Shown: positions 53,983-62,210 of the stretch, in pieces
How positions within the stretch are numbered: the first letter of the stretch is position 1
How the letters are laid out: each line of letters starts with the position of its first letter
Source: CAVVKW01 sp963749035
GTDB taxonomy: Bacteria > Verrucomicrobiota > Verrucomicrobiia > Chthoniobacterales > JAATET01
Assembly: GCA_963749035.1 (NCBI GenBank)
Contig: CAVVKW010000004.1
Location: 248,001-312,000 of the forward strand
Reading direction: 5' to 3'
DNA: 64,000 bases
Program-made: the position numbers and the translations under genes
The notes under the pieces: generated by a model
The model's input: only the letters and a program-made list of their open reading frames with translations
Told to the model about the DNA's origin: nothing
Databases searched by the model: none

Positions 53983-54738
53983 CTACCCACCTCCTTTGGC
54001 GCTTCGCCGCAATTGTTCGAGGGTCTGCTTGAGCGGGAGCCAATAGGTCTGGTCGGCGATCCGTTCGACGTGTTCCTCCTGCGCCAGTGCCAACCCGAGG
54101 GCCGACTCATCGTCGGCCAGGGCCAGACCAATGAGGGCGCGATCTGAGAGTAGGTCTTGAGCTGCGGATGACCATTTCATGGCCGTTTCGATGAGGAGCG
54201 ACGGGGTTCGGAGTTCGCGGAGCCAGAAGGTGATTTGTTCGTCGTTGGGATGAGCTCGATGTTCGAAATAGTGGGCTTCCAGAAGTCGACGAATCATGGG
54301 CCAATCTTTGTCACGCTGGGTTTTCTTGGCTTGGACGAGATCGGGCAGGGCGAGGAGGTCGCAGGGGGTGCCGTCGGGAAGCTCGAAGGTCGTGCGTCTG
54401 GACCAGAGGTTGGGAAAGGGATCGACGCCCCGCATTCGCGACATGAGGTCAATGCGCATCCCGGAGGCCTCGGGATGGTGACAGCGGAAATGGACGGCGA
54501 GACCGGCGTCGAGGTGCTTCGCTGTGAAAGGGGGAACGGCGATTTCCTTGGCCTGCAACTCGCCGAGAGCGTTTTGGAGGCGCGTGAGATTCTCGGTTTC
54601 GGCAAGAATCGCGAGATCGGTGTCGCGGCTAAACTCGGCTCCGCCGTAGAACACGCAGGCTTGGCCGCCCATGAGCAGGGCCTGCACCTGGTGCTTGCGG
54701 ATCGTGGAAAGGACTTTGCGTATCGGATTCGGGATCAA
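53983..54738 (-). CDS. Nucleotidyltransferase-fold protein (AbiEii-like)
   Basis: About 251 residues from TTG 54738, which has a good GGAGG five bases upstream; the frame is open 33 codons further. The N-terminal nucleotidyltransferase motif is QALLMGGQACVFYGGAEFSRDTDLAI (GG...D-T-D, the metal-binding Asp pair). AbiEii-type proteins act as nucleotidyltransferase toxins in type IV TA or phage-abortive systems, but the second-gene partner here is a small protein of unknown role. It overlaps the upstream small gene by 110 bp. Confidence 0.7.
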   Translation of the reverse strand: MIPNPIRKVLSTIRKHQVQALLMGGQACVFYGGAEFSRDTDLAILAETENLTRLQNALGELQAKEIAVPPFTAKHLDAGLAVHFRCHHPEASGMRIDLMSRMRGVDPFPNLWSRRTTFELPDGTPCDLLALPDLVQAKKTQRDKDWPMIRRLLEAHYFEHRAHPNDEQITFWLRELRTPSLLIETAMKWSSAAQDLLSDRALIGLALADDESALGLALAQEEHVERIADQTYWLPLKQTLEQLRRSAKGGG

Positions 54739-54859
54739 GACAGCCTCCAAGGTCGAGGTAAGTCTGCCACAGGCGCTCGCTCTCTTGCCAACGCTGATTG
54801 GGAGTGAGGCGATACCATTCCGCCCATTCGTCACCAACCAGATCTTCGGGCTGAGTCAT
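54629..54859 (-). CDS. Small protein paired with a nucleotidyltransferase
   Basis: 76 residues from ATG 54859. Pattern DEWAEWYRLTPNQRWQES, GGCLDPESDTQSPF and GRPSLRVLRRSRV; small proteins with these blocks recur upstream of AbiEii-like nucleotidyltransferases in related genomes, from memory. Its last 36 codons overlap the next gene in another frame, so about 110 bp are read twice if both ends are right. Confidence 0.62.
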   Translation of the reverse strand: MTQPEDLVGDEWAEWYRLTPNQRWQESERLWQTYLDLGGCLDPESDTQSPFHDPQAPGAGPAHGRPSLRVLRRSRV

Positions 54860-55046
54860 GCTCGGGAGAATAGCACGGACTCTGAGCGCGAGTAAACTGC
54901 AGGTGATTTTGATTGGCATTGGGGAGATGGGCTCAGAGGAAAATGGTCAGGGTGGAAGAAGAAATCGTCGCGAATGGATTTGGCGACGGCGGCGGGTGAG
55001 ACTGTCTTCGCTTGGTATTCTCCGAGGCTTTAAAATCGAGAGCGCA

Positions 55047-55460
55047 TTAGAGGGTCGGGAGCATTTTGGCGGCTGCGGCGGTTTGGAGCTTTGCGTCTGA
55101 GGTGATCAGCGGACACCGGAATCGGTCGGCGAGTTCGAGATAGGCTGCGTCGTAGGCCGAGAGGGAGAGCGTCTGCGCGAGGTCGAAGATGCGTTCGCTT
55201 GTGAGCGAGTCTGGCTGATCACGATGCTTGATTGGGAGAGAGGCGAGGAGTTCCAGAGCCTCCGTCCGGCACGCGGCCGGGAGCCGCTTGCGCCGGATGG
55301 CCATCAGGAGGAGATTGCTCATCTCGTAGTCCCACAGCGAGGGGACACAAAGCACCAAGCGTCCGGCTATTGCCTCTTCGAGGATCTGTTCGGCGGACGG
55401 AGACTGCTCATCGGGCAGGAACCACGCGGCACTGAAGGATGCATCGATCACGACCTTCAC
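55047..55460 (-). CDS. vapC: VapC-type PIN-domain toxin
   Basis: 137 residues. PIN acidic residues are present: VVIDASFSAAWFL (first Asp), SLWDYEMSNLLL (Glu) and LSAYDAAYLELADR (Asp), with TSDAKL near the end. PIN toxins are RNases that cut tRNA or rRNA. The antitoxin gene upstream overlaps by four bases, the usual order antitoxin-toxin. Confidence 0.88.
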   Translation of the reverse strand: MKVVIDASFSAAWFLPDEQSPSAEQILEEAIAGRLVLCVPSLWDYEMSNLLLMAIRRKRLPAACRTEALELLASLPIKHRDQPDSLTSERIFDLAQTLSLSAYDAAYLELADRFRCPLITSDAKLQTAAAAKMLPTL

Positions 55461-55693
55461 GCGCGGCGGCCTTCCTCAATGAGTGCCTTGACGGAGGATC
55501 CCGTCTTCTTGGCGGAGGCACGCAAATCGCGGAGGCGTTCGATCAAGGCTTCCTTCTCCGGTGCAGGCGGACCGAGGACGGCGACTCGTCGGCCTCGCTT
55601 GGTGATCCAAATACGCTCCCCGCGTTCCGCCCGGTCGAGCAGGGAAGAAAGGCGGTTTTTGGCTTCGAAGCTTCCGATTGTGGTTTCGCTCAT
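55457..55693 (-). CDS. vapB: Phd/YefM-type antitoxin of the VapC module
   Basis: 78 residues. ETTIGSFEAKNRLSSLLDRAERGERIWITKRGRRVAVLGP is the classical Phd/YefM DNA-binding and dimerisation core; the Glu/Arg-rich C-terminal tail (EALIERLRDLRASAKKTG) should wrap the toxin. It should repress its own promoter. Confidence 0.88.
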   Translation of the reverse strand: MSETTIGSFEAKNRLSSLLDRAERGERIWITKRGRRVAVLGPPAPEKEALIERLRDLRASAKKTGSSVKALIEEGRRA

Positions 55694-55758
55694 GCAGCTA
55701 GGATAACTGGCTGGCTGGTTCCGGGCAAACGGATTGAAAAGCGAATGGGCGGATTCGT

Positions 55759-56016
55759 TCAGGGCTCCCGGTCAGGGGGGGCGACCCTTTCGGATGTCCG
55801 AAAAGAGCGAGGAGGCCAGGTTCGTGCACGGGAGGTTTCGCGGGCGAGTTCTCGTTCGACTTTTTCAGCTGACCAGTCTGGGTGGGCGTGGGCGATAGCG
55901 CAGCGGCGAACCCGGCGAGCGGTGTTCAACAGGCCCTGAGTGACGGTGAACTTCTCGGCGGGCGACATGGCTCGGAAACGCTCATCCTGAATGGGGTGGA
56001 GCGGTTCGTATCGCAT
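55759..56016 (-). CDS. Small protein of a nucleotidyltransferase module, copy with lost partner
   Basis: 85 residues starting RYEPLHPIQDERFRAMSP. The first ~66 residues are nearly identical to the protein at 63800-64000. After that the frame runs into a foreign tail (WPPRSFRTSERVAPPDREP) because the downstream nucleotidyltransferase gene, intact at 63253-63813, is cut off here after only about 13 codons. This is a truncated copy of the same two-gene module. Confidence 0.7.
   Translation of the reverse strand: MRYEPLHPIQDERFRAMSPAEKFTVTQGLLNTARRVRRCAIAHAHPDWSAEKVERELARETSRARTWPPRSFRTSERVAPPDREP
55792..56016 (-). repeat. Imperfect direct copy of the 63777-64000 segment
   Basis: About 225 bp closely match 63777-64000, including the common junction sequence GGATGTCCGAAAAGAGC. 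Homology stops abruptly at 55792. Confidence 0.85.
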
Positions 56017-56152
56017 ACCTCTAGTCCTAACACTCGCACTAACAATCTCAACGCTGGGAACTTCTGGGTGAAAGCACTGATTGGTGTGAAGCGTAAGGAA
56101 ACGGTGTCGCAGAGACTGGCCTGCGGGATGTAGCGGGCTGAGGATCTGGCGA

Positions 56153-56431
56153 ATGAGGGAATGCGGGTTGCAAGGGCTAGAGGAGAAGGAACTCGCGGGG
56201 CTCAAAGGAAGCGATCCACGGAAGGTGGAGCTGGCGCGGGTGATCCGCCAAAACACAACGGCGTCGCTGGGATGGATTGCGCAATATTTGGAGATGAAGA
56301 GTGCGGCCAACGTCAGTCAGCTGCTACGGACGACCGATGCAGCGAGCTTGCGGGGCAGACTTCCGAATGAGTTCGCTGCATGGCTCGAACGGATCAATGC
56401 AGACACGGGAAACTTGCGTTTTGCACACTGA
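56153..56431 (+). pseudogene. C-terminal fragment of a REP-associated (IS200-like) transposase
   Basis: 92 codons, ATG 56153: GLEEKELAGLKGSDPRKVELARVI then TTASLGWIAQYLEMKSAANVS..., the C-terminal region of RAYT-type transposases. The catalytic N-terminal HUH half is missing. A second copy of the same region lies at 61867-62103. Confidence 0.68.
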
Positions 56432-56468
56432 CCCGTATTCCACTTGATGCTGTGTTCGCATAGTGTCT

Positions 56469-59400
56469 TTAGTTTTGTTCTGCAAGCCATTGCGGGAGAT
56501 CGATCACCCCTGCGGGGATCGGGCGTATTTGATACGTAAATTCGAAGGACCCCGCCTTAAGGATGTAATCGGATATCGGCATCGCTCCCCAGCTGTTATT
56601 GCCACCGACACCCATTTGTGCGTGATCGACGTTGACCGAGATGCCATCCAAAACGCGTAATTTGAAGGTGTAGTCCGCGGCCTCCATATCGACAGGATCG
56701 AAGAGACGAGCTGCGGCACTCAGTGATTGTCCGCCAGTAAACAGCAAGCCAGCACCTTCCTGATTTTGAAGTGCCAACCAACGCACATCGGCCATATTAC
56801 AATTCTCTTGCGGGTGCGCATATTCCACCCATTGCCCGGCGACGGAGGAATGATAGATCCCCAACGGCTCAAACTTTCGATCTGCGTAGGTTGGATCAGG
56901 GCCGCGCCCATACCAAGTCATCTGATCAAATTCCACAGGAATGCGCAATTGCGTCCCCTGTCGCAGCATGGCGGATTCCACCGCAGGATTGTGAGTGTAT
57001 GCGACCTCAACGTTGATTGCTCCGCCAGCTTGCACAGCATAATCAAACCGAACCGAACCGAGTTCGCCGGACAGCTGATACTCAACCGTCACCGTGGCCG
57101 TCTCCTTATCATAGTCCAGGCAGATAAGATCTGCATCTGCAGCTGCATCCTTAAATGCAAAATTAAGCCGACCCTCCTTCATTGCCCAGCCACGATCATT
57201 GTCGGTCAGTGCGCGCCAGAAATCCACACGTGGCCCCGCTTGCAAGTATTCCACCCCTTGAACGCGATAGGATTCCATCTGACCTGTCGTCCGGTCGAAG
57301 GTGATTTCAAAATCGCTACCGACTAGGCGAAGGGCCTTGGCATCCTCGATCACTTCGAGTTCGGCGGAATGACCCTGAGCGGCCCAGTCTGCCCCGCCGT
57401 CCGAATACTGCAATTGGTCTTGAGCTAAAACGTGCCCGAGGGGCGTAAGCGGGGACACCATCGCCGTCTTCCATTCGATCTGCACAAACTGCTCCGCAGC
57501 CGGATCGGGTGCTGGGAGGGGAAGCTCCAAAATGGCAGTTTCCCCAGCGGCCAAGTCCGGCACATCCATCACACCTTCAGCGATTAGCTGCCCATCACTA
57601 AGAACCGACCAGTGACCCGCCACTCGCCCCTTAAGATTAAAAAAATCATAGCGGTTTTGCACTGCGATCTGCCCCGCTTCCACGTGGTGCCAACCCGTGC
57701 GAATCGGGCGGTAGGTATGCTTGACCGCCTTCAAACCGGGACGCGAGGTCCCATCGGCAGCGATCAGTCCATTCATGCAGAACTCGCCGCGCCTCTGAGC
57801 GCGCCGCCGATCCAAAGCATTGTCATAGTAATCCGCCCAGAAACGGCCGTAAGCCAACACAGTCTCGCGGCCAAAGGGATCGGCGTATCCCTCGGGGAGA
57901 GCTTGCCGAATACCCTGGTCCATCCAGTCCCAGATAAAGCCCCCATGATGGCGCGGATACTGATCAAAGGCATCCATGTATTCCTGTAGATTTCCATTAC
58001 TATTGCCCATGGCATGCGAATATTCACAGAGCAGAAAAGGCTTCCCCGGATGCCCGCCCATCGCGGGAGGAGCATACATCATCGTTCCGAAATCGGAGTG
58101 CGGCATTTCCGGACGCAGGCCGGAGCCTTCATAGTGCACGGGTCGCGTTGGGTCAGCTTCATGGATCCAATCGAAACATGCTTTAAAGTTGGGTCCGTCT
58201 CCGGCTTCATTACCCATTGACCAGATCACGACGCTCGGGTGGTTTTTGTCGCGCTCAACCATACGCCGTTGGCGGTCGACCATAGGTGTTTCCCAAGCAG
58301 GGTCATTGGATGGAAGGTTCTTCTGAGAATTCCCCGCCCAGTGTGACTCCAGATTGGCTTCATCCATCACGTAAATGCCATACTCATCACAAAGCGCATA
58401 CCACTCAGGCGTGTTCGGATAATGCGCGGTGCGCACGGCATTGATATTATTCTGTTTAAACCATTTCAGGTCATCAATCATCGCCTCACGGTTCACGAAA
58501 TGCCCGGTATCCGGATCGTGCTCGTGACGGTTTACACCTTTAAGCAGCACGGGTTTTCCATTAATGCGGAAGGACTCGCCAACGATCTCAACCTCTCGAA
58601 AGCCGACGCGCTGCGGGATGACCTCAATGACCCGCCCTTGAGCATTCTTCAAGGTTAGTAAGAGGGTATATAAATGAGGTGTCTCTGCCGTCCACAAGCG
58701 TGGAGACCTAACTGGCAAACGAAAGATCGTTTCCGCTGTCGCTTGGACTTCGACTCGGCTTATTTCCTTGCCTGCTGGCGACAACAGTTGGAGTTCCACC
58801 AAGCCTGTCGGGTTTTCCACCTCCGCCGTCACTCGCAATTCAGCATCGCGATAGGCCTCGTCTAAATCGGTCACCACCGTAAAATCATGAATCCGCTGGG
58901 CTGCCCGAGAGTAGAGCGTCACATCCCGATAGATTCCGCTAAGCCGCCAAAAGTCCTGATCTTCAAGATAAGATCCGTCGCAAAACCGATAGACTTCAAC
59001 TGCCATTAGGTTATCGCCCGCTTGCAGATATGGCGTGATCTCGAAAGTCGCGGGGGTCCGACTTCCCTGACTATAACCGACGCGGTGGCCGTTTATCCAA
59101 AGGTAGAAAGCCGCATCAACTCCGTCGAAATGAATAAAAACATCCCGCCCGGCCCAGTCTGATGGAACAGAAAAGATCTGACGATAGCTGCCGACCGCAT
59201 TACGCGATGCGTCCACCCAAGGAAAATCCTGATCGAAGATGAGCCCGGCATTGCGATAGATCGGGGTCCCGTATCCGTGCAGCTGCCAATTTGAGGGCAC
59301 CGAAATCTCCGGCCAAGCGGAATCCTCAAAATGAGGATCATAAAAATCAACTGGGCGATCCCCCGGAGAGGCCGACCACTGGAATTTCCATTCCCCATTC

Positions 59401-59810
59401 AGCGAACGATACCATGGCGACTGATGCGGATCAGCTCGAAGCGCCGACTCCGCATCAGGATACGCAACGAAGCTCGCGTGAGCCGACACCACGTTTTGCT
59501 GTAAAACGCCGGGATCGTTCCACTCAGGCCTGGCAGCCTGGACGGAGGTCACGGCCAGCAAGCTGAGCCAGCCCGTTAAAACGCGGAGACGGAGTGCCGA
59601 GGAAGCACTGTTATAGCTGTAGCCGCCTCGCTCAACAGAAGCATTCGATCCAGGATTACAGACGGCCACGTAAGAGCCAGTAGCTCCACTCGTCGGTTGA
59701 CTCCCACAGACTTGGAATTTCGCTCGGGATGTGCTCCAGAATGAAATTGGTAGAAATTTTCTTTTTGGGGGTGTAGCCGCAGGGGAGGAGGGAAAGGGGC
59801 GGTCATTCAT
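56469..59810 (-). CDS. lacZ: Beta-galactosidase (GH2, LacZ type), probably secreted
   Basis: Up to 1113 residues. GH2 domains are recognisable: sugar-binding jelly roll (SPWYRSLNGEWKFQW, YGTPIYRNAG), then the barrel with the acid/base E535 in SMGNEAGDG and nucleophile E596 in LLCEYSHAMGNSNG (numbered from 59810), and the C-terminal beta-supersandwich (MTWYGRGPDPTYADRK). A signal peptide is suggested by LTGWLSLLAVTSVQAARP, preceded by ~70 residues with no clear start; GTG 59669 is an alternative. The coding GC and codon use differ from the GC-rich left part, and mobile debris surrounds it, so transfer is likely. Confidence 0.88.
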   Translation of the reverse strand: MNDRPFPSSPAATPPKRKFLPISFWSTSRAKFQVCGSQPTSGATGSYVAVCNPGSNASVERGGYSYNSASSALRLRVLTGWLSLLAVTSVQAARPEWNDPGVLQQNVVSAHASFVAYPDAESALRADPHQSPWYRSLNGEWKFQWSASPGDRPVDFYDPHFEDSAWPEISVPSNWQLHGYGTPIYRNAGLIFDQDFPWVDASRNAVGSYRQIFSVPSDWAGRDVFIHFDGVDAAFYLWINGHRVGYSQGSRTPATFEITPYLQAGDNLMAVEVYRFCDGSYLEDQDFWRLSGIYRDVTLYSRAAQRIHDFTVVTDLDEAYRDAELRVTAEVENPTGLVELQLLSPAGKEISRVEVQATAETIFRLPVRSPRLWTAETPHLYTLLLTLKNAQGRVIEVIPQRVGFREVEIVGESFRINGKPVLLKGVNRHEHDPDTGHFVNREAMIDDLKWFKQNNINAVRTAHYPNTPEWYALCDEYGIYVMDEANLESHWAGNSQKNLPSNDPAWETPMVDRQRRMVERDKNHPSVVIWSMGNEAGDGPNFKACFDWIHEADPTRPVHYEGSGLRPEMPHSDFGTMMYAPPAMGGHPGKPFLLCEYSHAMGNSNGNLQEYMDAFDQYPRHHGGFIWDWMDQGIRQALPEGYADPFGRETVLAYGRFWADYYDNALDRRRAQRRGEFCMNGLIAADGTSRPGLKAVKHTYRPIRTGWHHVEAGQIAVQNRYDFFNLKGRVAGHWSVLSDGQLIAEGVMDVPDLAAGETAILELPLPAPDPAAEQFVQIEWKTAMVSPLTPLGHVLAQDQLQYSDGGADWAAQGHSAELEVIEDAKALRLVGSDFEITFDRTTGQMESYRVQGVEYLQAGPRVDFWRALTDNDRGWAMKEGRLNFAFKDAAADADLICLDYDKETATVTVEYQLSGELGSVRFDYAVQAGGAINVEVAYTHNPAVESAMLRQGTQLRIPVEFDQMTWYGRGPDPTYADRKFEPLGIYHSSVAGQWVEYAHPQENCNMADVRWLALQNQEGAGLLFTGGQSLSAAARLFDPVDMEAADYTFKLRVLDGISVNVDHAQMGVGGNNSWGAMPISDYILKAGSFEFTYQIRPIPAGVIDLPQWLAEQN

Positions 59811-59846
59811 GTCGACATATTTTTTGTTGCTTCGGCGTTGGCAACG

Positions 59847-59891
59847 TCATTCACCACCGGGAGGCCACGCTATCCCGTAGACGCGCTCGAA
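59847..59891 (-). pseudogene. 3' end of a small gene split by the ISL3 element
   Basis: Minus strand, reading ERVYGIAWPPGGE and stop. Joined to 61192-61368 across one copy of the 8-bp duplication it gives a 73-residue open frame (see that entry). Confidence 0.75.
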
Positions 59892-59899
59892 GAGAAGTT

Positions 59900-61191
59900 G
59901 GGTCTTCGACGAATTAAGTGGGTAGTGGGTGAGGGAGGTTGATGTTGAGGCGGGAGGCTTTGAGATAGGCGGAGAGGCGGAAGTAGTGGAAGATACGGAA
60001 GCCACGAGCAATGCGCTTGGAGATTTGGAGGAGGCCGTTAACAGCTTCGATGGCGGCATTAGTCAGACGGGTCTCCATGAAAGCGATGATGCCGTGAAGG
60101 TGGGTTTTGATGGTGGCGGCTAGCTTGCGGAAGGGTTCGAGGCGGGAGCGCACGGCCCAGCCGCACCACCATCGCAAGGAGTCCAGGTCGGAGTCGGCAA
60201 GCACATCCTGGAGAGCGTCGCGCAGGGCGATAGCGCGACCGATTTTGGGATAGTCCCGGCAGAGCTGCTGGCGACGGGAAAGCTGGTCCTCGGATCGGGT
60301 CCAGGCGTTGCCGCGCAGGCTCCAGAGAGCGCCGCAGAGATCGGCTCCGTCGCGGGCCAGACTCTTGCGCACCTCGTCGCTGGCCTTTCCGGCCAATTGC
60401 ATGAGATGAAAGTGATCGAAGACGATGCGCGCGGCGGGGAAGTTCTCTCTGGTTCCGGCAATGTAGGCCGCGCTCATGTCCATGACGACCTCGGTAATCT
60501 GGTCGGGGCTGGCACCGTGAGCGGGCATGGCCGCAGCGAACTGCTTGAGCGTTTCGGCGTGGCGACCCTCGACCATGAGCAGAAGCTCGCTGGTATCGGC
60601 GTCGAGAATGACCGTCACGTAACGATGGCCGCGCCGAGCGCTCGTTTCGTCGACCAGAATGCGACGCACCCCACTCCAGTCCCGGGCGGCATGGGCCGCG
60701 CTCACGTAATGATCGATCACCCGCCAGAGCCGCTTGTCGGTCTCACCCAGATGCCGGGCTGCAGCCGAGACACTCATCTGCTGGGCTAGCAGCATGATCA
60801 TGGCCTCCATCATCAACGTAAACCCGCTCCCGCTTCGTGCCCATGGCACGCTGACCTGAAGCACCCCATGCTCGGCGCAGGCCACTCGCGGCACTCGCGC
60901 CCCAAGTTCGGTGCGGTGCTGCCAGAAATCCAGATGCCTCCACTTCTTTTCCACCGTGTCATGCACCGCGCAGGACTGCCCACACCTCGGGCACCCAAAC
61001 CGGCTACCCACCTCGAAATCGAGCTTCAACTTCAACTCCCGACCCGGCGCATCCATCTCGCTTCCCACCACTTTCCAGCTGCCATCCAGCCCCAACGCTT
61101 GTCCAAAGAGAACGTTTGCATCCATCCCTCATCCTGTTCCCCCCGAACCCCCGCCTTCAAGTCCGATACCCACTCATTCCGTCGAGGAGCC
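59900..61191. mobile_element. ISL3-family insertion sequence with 8-bp duplication
   Basis: 1292 bp. Imperfect inverted ends: left GGGTCTTCGACGAATT..., right (inverted) GGCTCCTCGACGGAAT..., similar over about 25 bp and both continuing AGTGGGTA. One intact transposase gene on the minus strand. The unmutated 8-bp duplication points to a recent insertion. Confidence 0.93.
59914..61125 (-). CDS. ISL3 family transposase
   Basis: 403 residues. An N-terminal zinc-binding motif (FGCPRCGQSCAVHDT) with HTH is followed by the DDE core: DETSARRGHRYVTV, VVMDMSAAYIAG and the C-terminal TNAAIEAVNGLLQISKRIARG signature of ISL3 transposases. No truncation or frameshift is visible. The stop codon TAA overlaps the left inverted end. 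Confidence 0.93.
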   Translation of the reverse strand: MDANVLFGQALGLDGSWKVVGSEMDAPGRELKLKLDFEVGSRFGCPRCGQSCAVHDTVEKKWRHLDFWQHRTELGARVPRVACAEHGVLQVSVPWARSGSGFTLMMEAMIMLLAQQMSVSAAARHLGETDKRLWRVIDHYVSAAHAARDWSGVRRILVDETSARRGHRYVTVILDADTSELLLMVEGRHAETLKQFAAAMPAHGASPDQITEVVMDMSAAYIAGTRENFPAARIVFDHFHLMQLAGKASDEVRKSLARDGADLCGALWSLRGNAWTRSEDQLSRRQQLCRDYPKIGRAIALRDALQDVLADSDLDSLRWWCGWAVRSRLEPFRKLAATIKTHLHGIIAFMETRLTNAAIEAVNGLLQISKRIARGFRIFHYFRLSAYLKASRLNINLPHPLPT

Positions 61192-61368
61192 GAGAAGTTT
61201 TCGACGTCGTTCCCTGGGTAGGTCTTTTGGAAAGGATGCGCAGATCATCTCTCGGGCGGCGTCGAACATGCGGGAACCCATTTCAAACCGCTCGGCACCG
61301 GTGCGGGCCATCAATCGCTCGCGGACCATGGCGGCGATCTCGGGCGGGGTGTCGCTCAGGTCTGGCAT
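61192..61368 (-). pseudogene. Small gene interrupted by the ISL3 element (5' part)
   Basis: From ATG 61368: PDLSDTPPEIAAMVRERLM, ARTGAERFEMGSRMFDAARE, then PRERRRKLL. The frame crosses the 8-bp duplication and, on the far side of the element, continues LLFERVYGIAWPPGGE. The original protein had 73 residues and resembles small partners of nucleotidyltransferase modules, such as those at 54629 and 63800. Confidence 0.75.
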
Positions 61369-61468
61369 GATCGCCAAAAGCTATCGACACCGAGCGTATG
61401 CGCCCAGCGTTTGATGATTGAGTCATCGTATCCGCTGGCGATGAGGTTGCGGACGTCCTTAAAAGGGA
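61367..61468 (-). pseudogene. C-terminal remnant of a nucleotidyltransferase-module protein
   Basis: A minus-strand frame reads KDVRNLIASGYDDSIIKRWA then HTLGVDSFW, the end pattern of module nucleotidyltransferases (RDI...I.RWA..LGV). A stop lies just upstream, so only the tail is left. It overlaps the start of the split small gene by 2 bp. Confidence 0.5.
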
Positions 61469-61532
61469 ACGGTTATTCATATGAACACATTCAACTCCTC
61501 AGGGGCTGCTTTCGAATGATGATCGGGTGAAT

Positions 61533-61858
61533 TCAGACCGGCGTGTAGTCCAGTCGCGGGACGCGGGTGAATGCGCGTTCGCAGCCGGGTATTTCTGCAT
61601 TGTAGGCGAGGGCGGTGGCGGCGATCCAGGCGTCGTTTTCGCCGAGGCGCTTGGGAACGCGGGACTGCATTGCGGCGGCTTTGTAGGCGATGGCTCGCGA
61701 GAGCGTGATGACGTGGAAGCGCGAGAGGAATGCTTTTACGTCTTGGTAGTCCTCAAAACCTTCGGCGAACTCACCGAGTGCGATGATGCTGATGCCAACG
61801 GGAGAGTTGGGTTGAGCGTGAAGTGCGGCGCGGGCGGGGCCGATGCGGTTGGCCGCTA
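61533..61858 (-). pseudogene. VapC-like PIN-domain gene lacking its 5' end
   Basis: Minus-strand frame reading RAALHAQPNSPVGISIIALG, AYKAAAMQSRVPKRLGENDA and WIAATALAYNAEIPG, then stop. The Glu (ALGEF) and C-terminal Asp (ENDAWI) of the PIN fold remain, but the first strand with its Asp is gone; a stop codon closes the frame at 61863. A CTAGT triple at the junction (61857-61870) marks the break. Confidence 0.68.
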
Positions 61859-61866
61859 GTCTAGTC

Positions 61867-62103
61867 TAGGGGAGAAGGAACTCGAGGGGCTGCAAGGAAG
61901 CGATCCACGGAAGGGGGAGCTGGCGCGGGTGATCCGTCAAAACACAACGGCATCGCTGGGATGCATTGCGCAACGTCTGGAGATGAAGAGCGCGGCCAAC
62001 GTCAGTCAGCAGCTACGGACGAACGTTGCGGCGAGCTTGCGGCGCAGATTTCCGAATGAGTTCGCAGCATGGCTCGAACGGACCGATGCAGAGGCGAGAT
62101 AAT
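61867..62103 (+). pseudogene. Second C-terminal remnant of the REP-associated transposase
   Basis: Closely similar to 56177-56404; reads GEKELEGLQGSDPRKGELAR, then NVSQQLRTNVAASLR, with stop after the acidic tail. No start codon. It lies directly after the decayed VapC gene. Confidence 0.65.
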
Positions 62104-62161
62104 TGCTTTTTGTGCACTGCCCACTATTTCCTATTTCCCGGCTGGTTCTATCTTTTGAAAG

Positions 62162-62179
62162 TGTAAAGCACGCTTGACA
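62162..62179. promoter_or_regulatory. Palindromic operator O1
   Basis: Imperfect 18-bp dyad TGTAAAGCACGCTTGACA. Its last six bases are the -35 element TTGACA. Confidence 0.75.
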
Positions 62180-62203
62180 CGTAAAGCGCGCTTTACGTAT
62201 AGT
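62174..62203 (+). promoter_or_regulatory. Sigma70 promoter of the membrane-protein/XRE operon
   Basis: TTGACA (62174-62179), 18-bp spacer, TATAGT (62198-62203). The expected start of transcription coincides with the GTG at 62211, leaving no Shine-Dalgarno. Confidence 0.75.
62180..62197. promoter_or_regulatory. Palindromic operator O2 filling the promoter spacer
   Basis: Perfect 18-bp inverted repeat CGTAAAGCGCGCTTTACG, exactly equal to the -35/-10 spacer and abutting O1. Likely bound by the XRE regulator encoded in the operon. Confidence 0.85.
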
Positions 62204-62210
62204 TTCGCCT

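Larger units (their letters stand above)
59892..61199. repeat. 8-bp target-site duplication flanking the ISL3 element
   Basis: GAGAAGTT at 59892-59899 and 61192-61199, directly outside the inverted ends; 8 bp is the usual ISL3 size. Confidence 0.9.

Noticed and set aside
61283..61480. Minus-strand frame overlapping the split small gene
   Set aside because: Its only support is openness; the two frames used by the small gene and the nucleotidyltransferase tail are more convincing.
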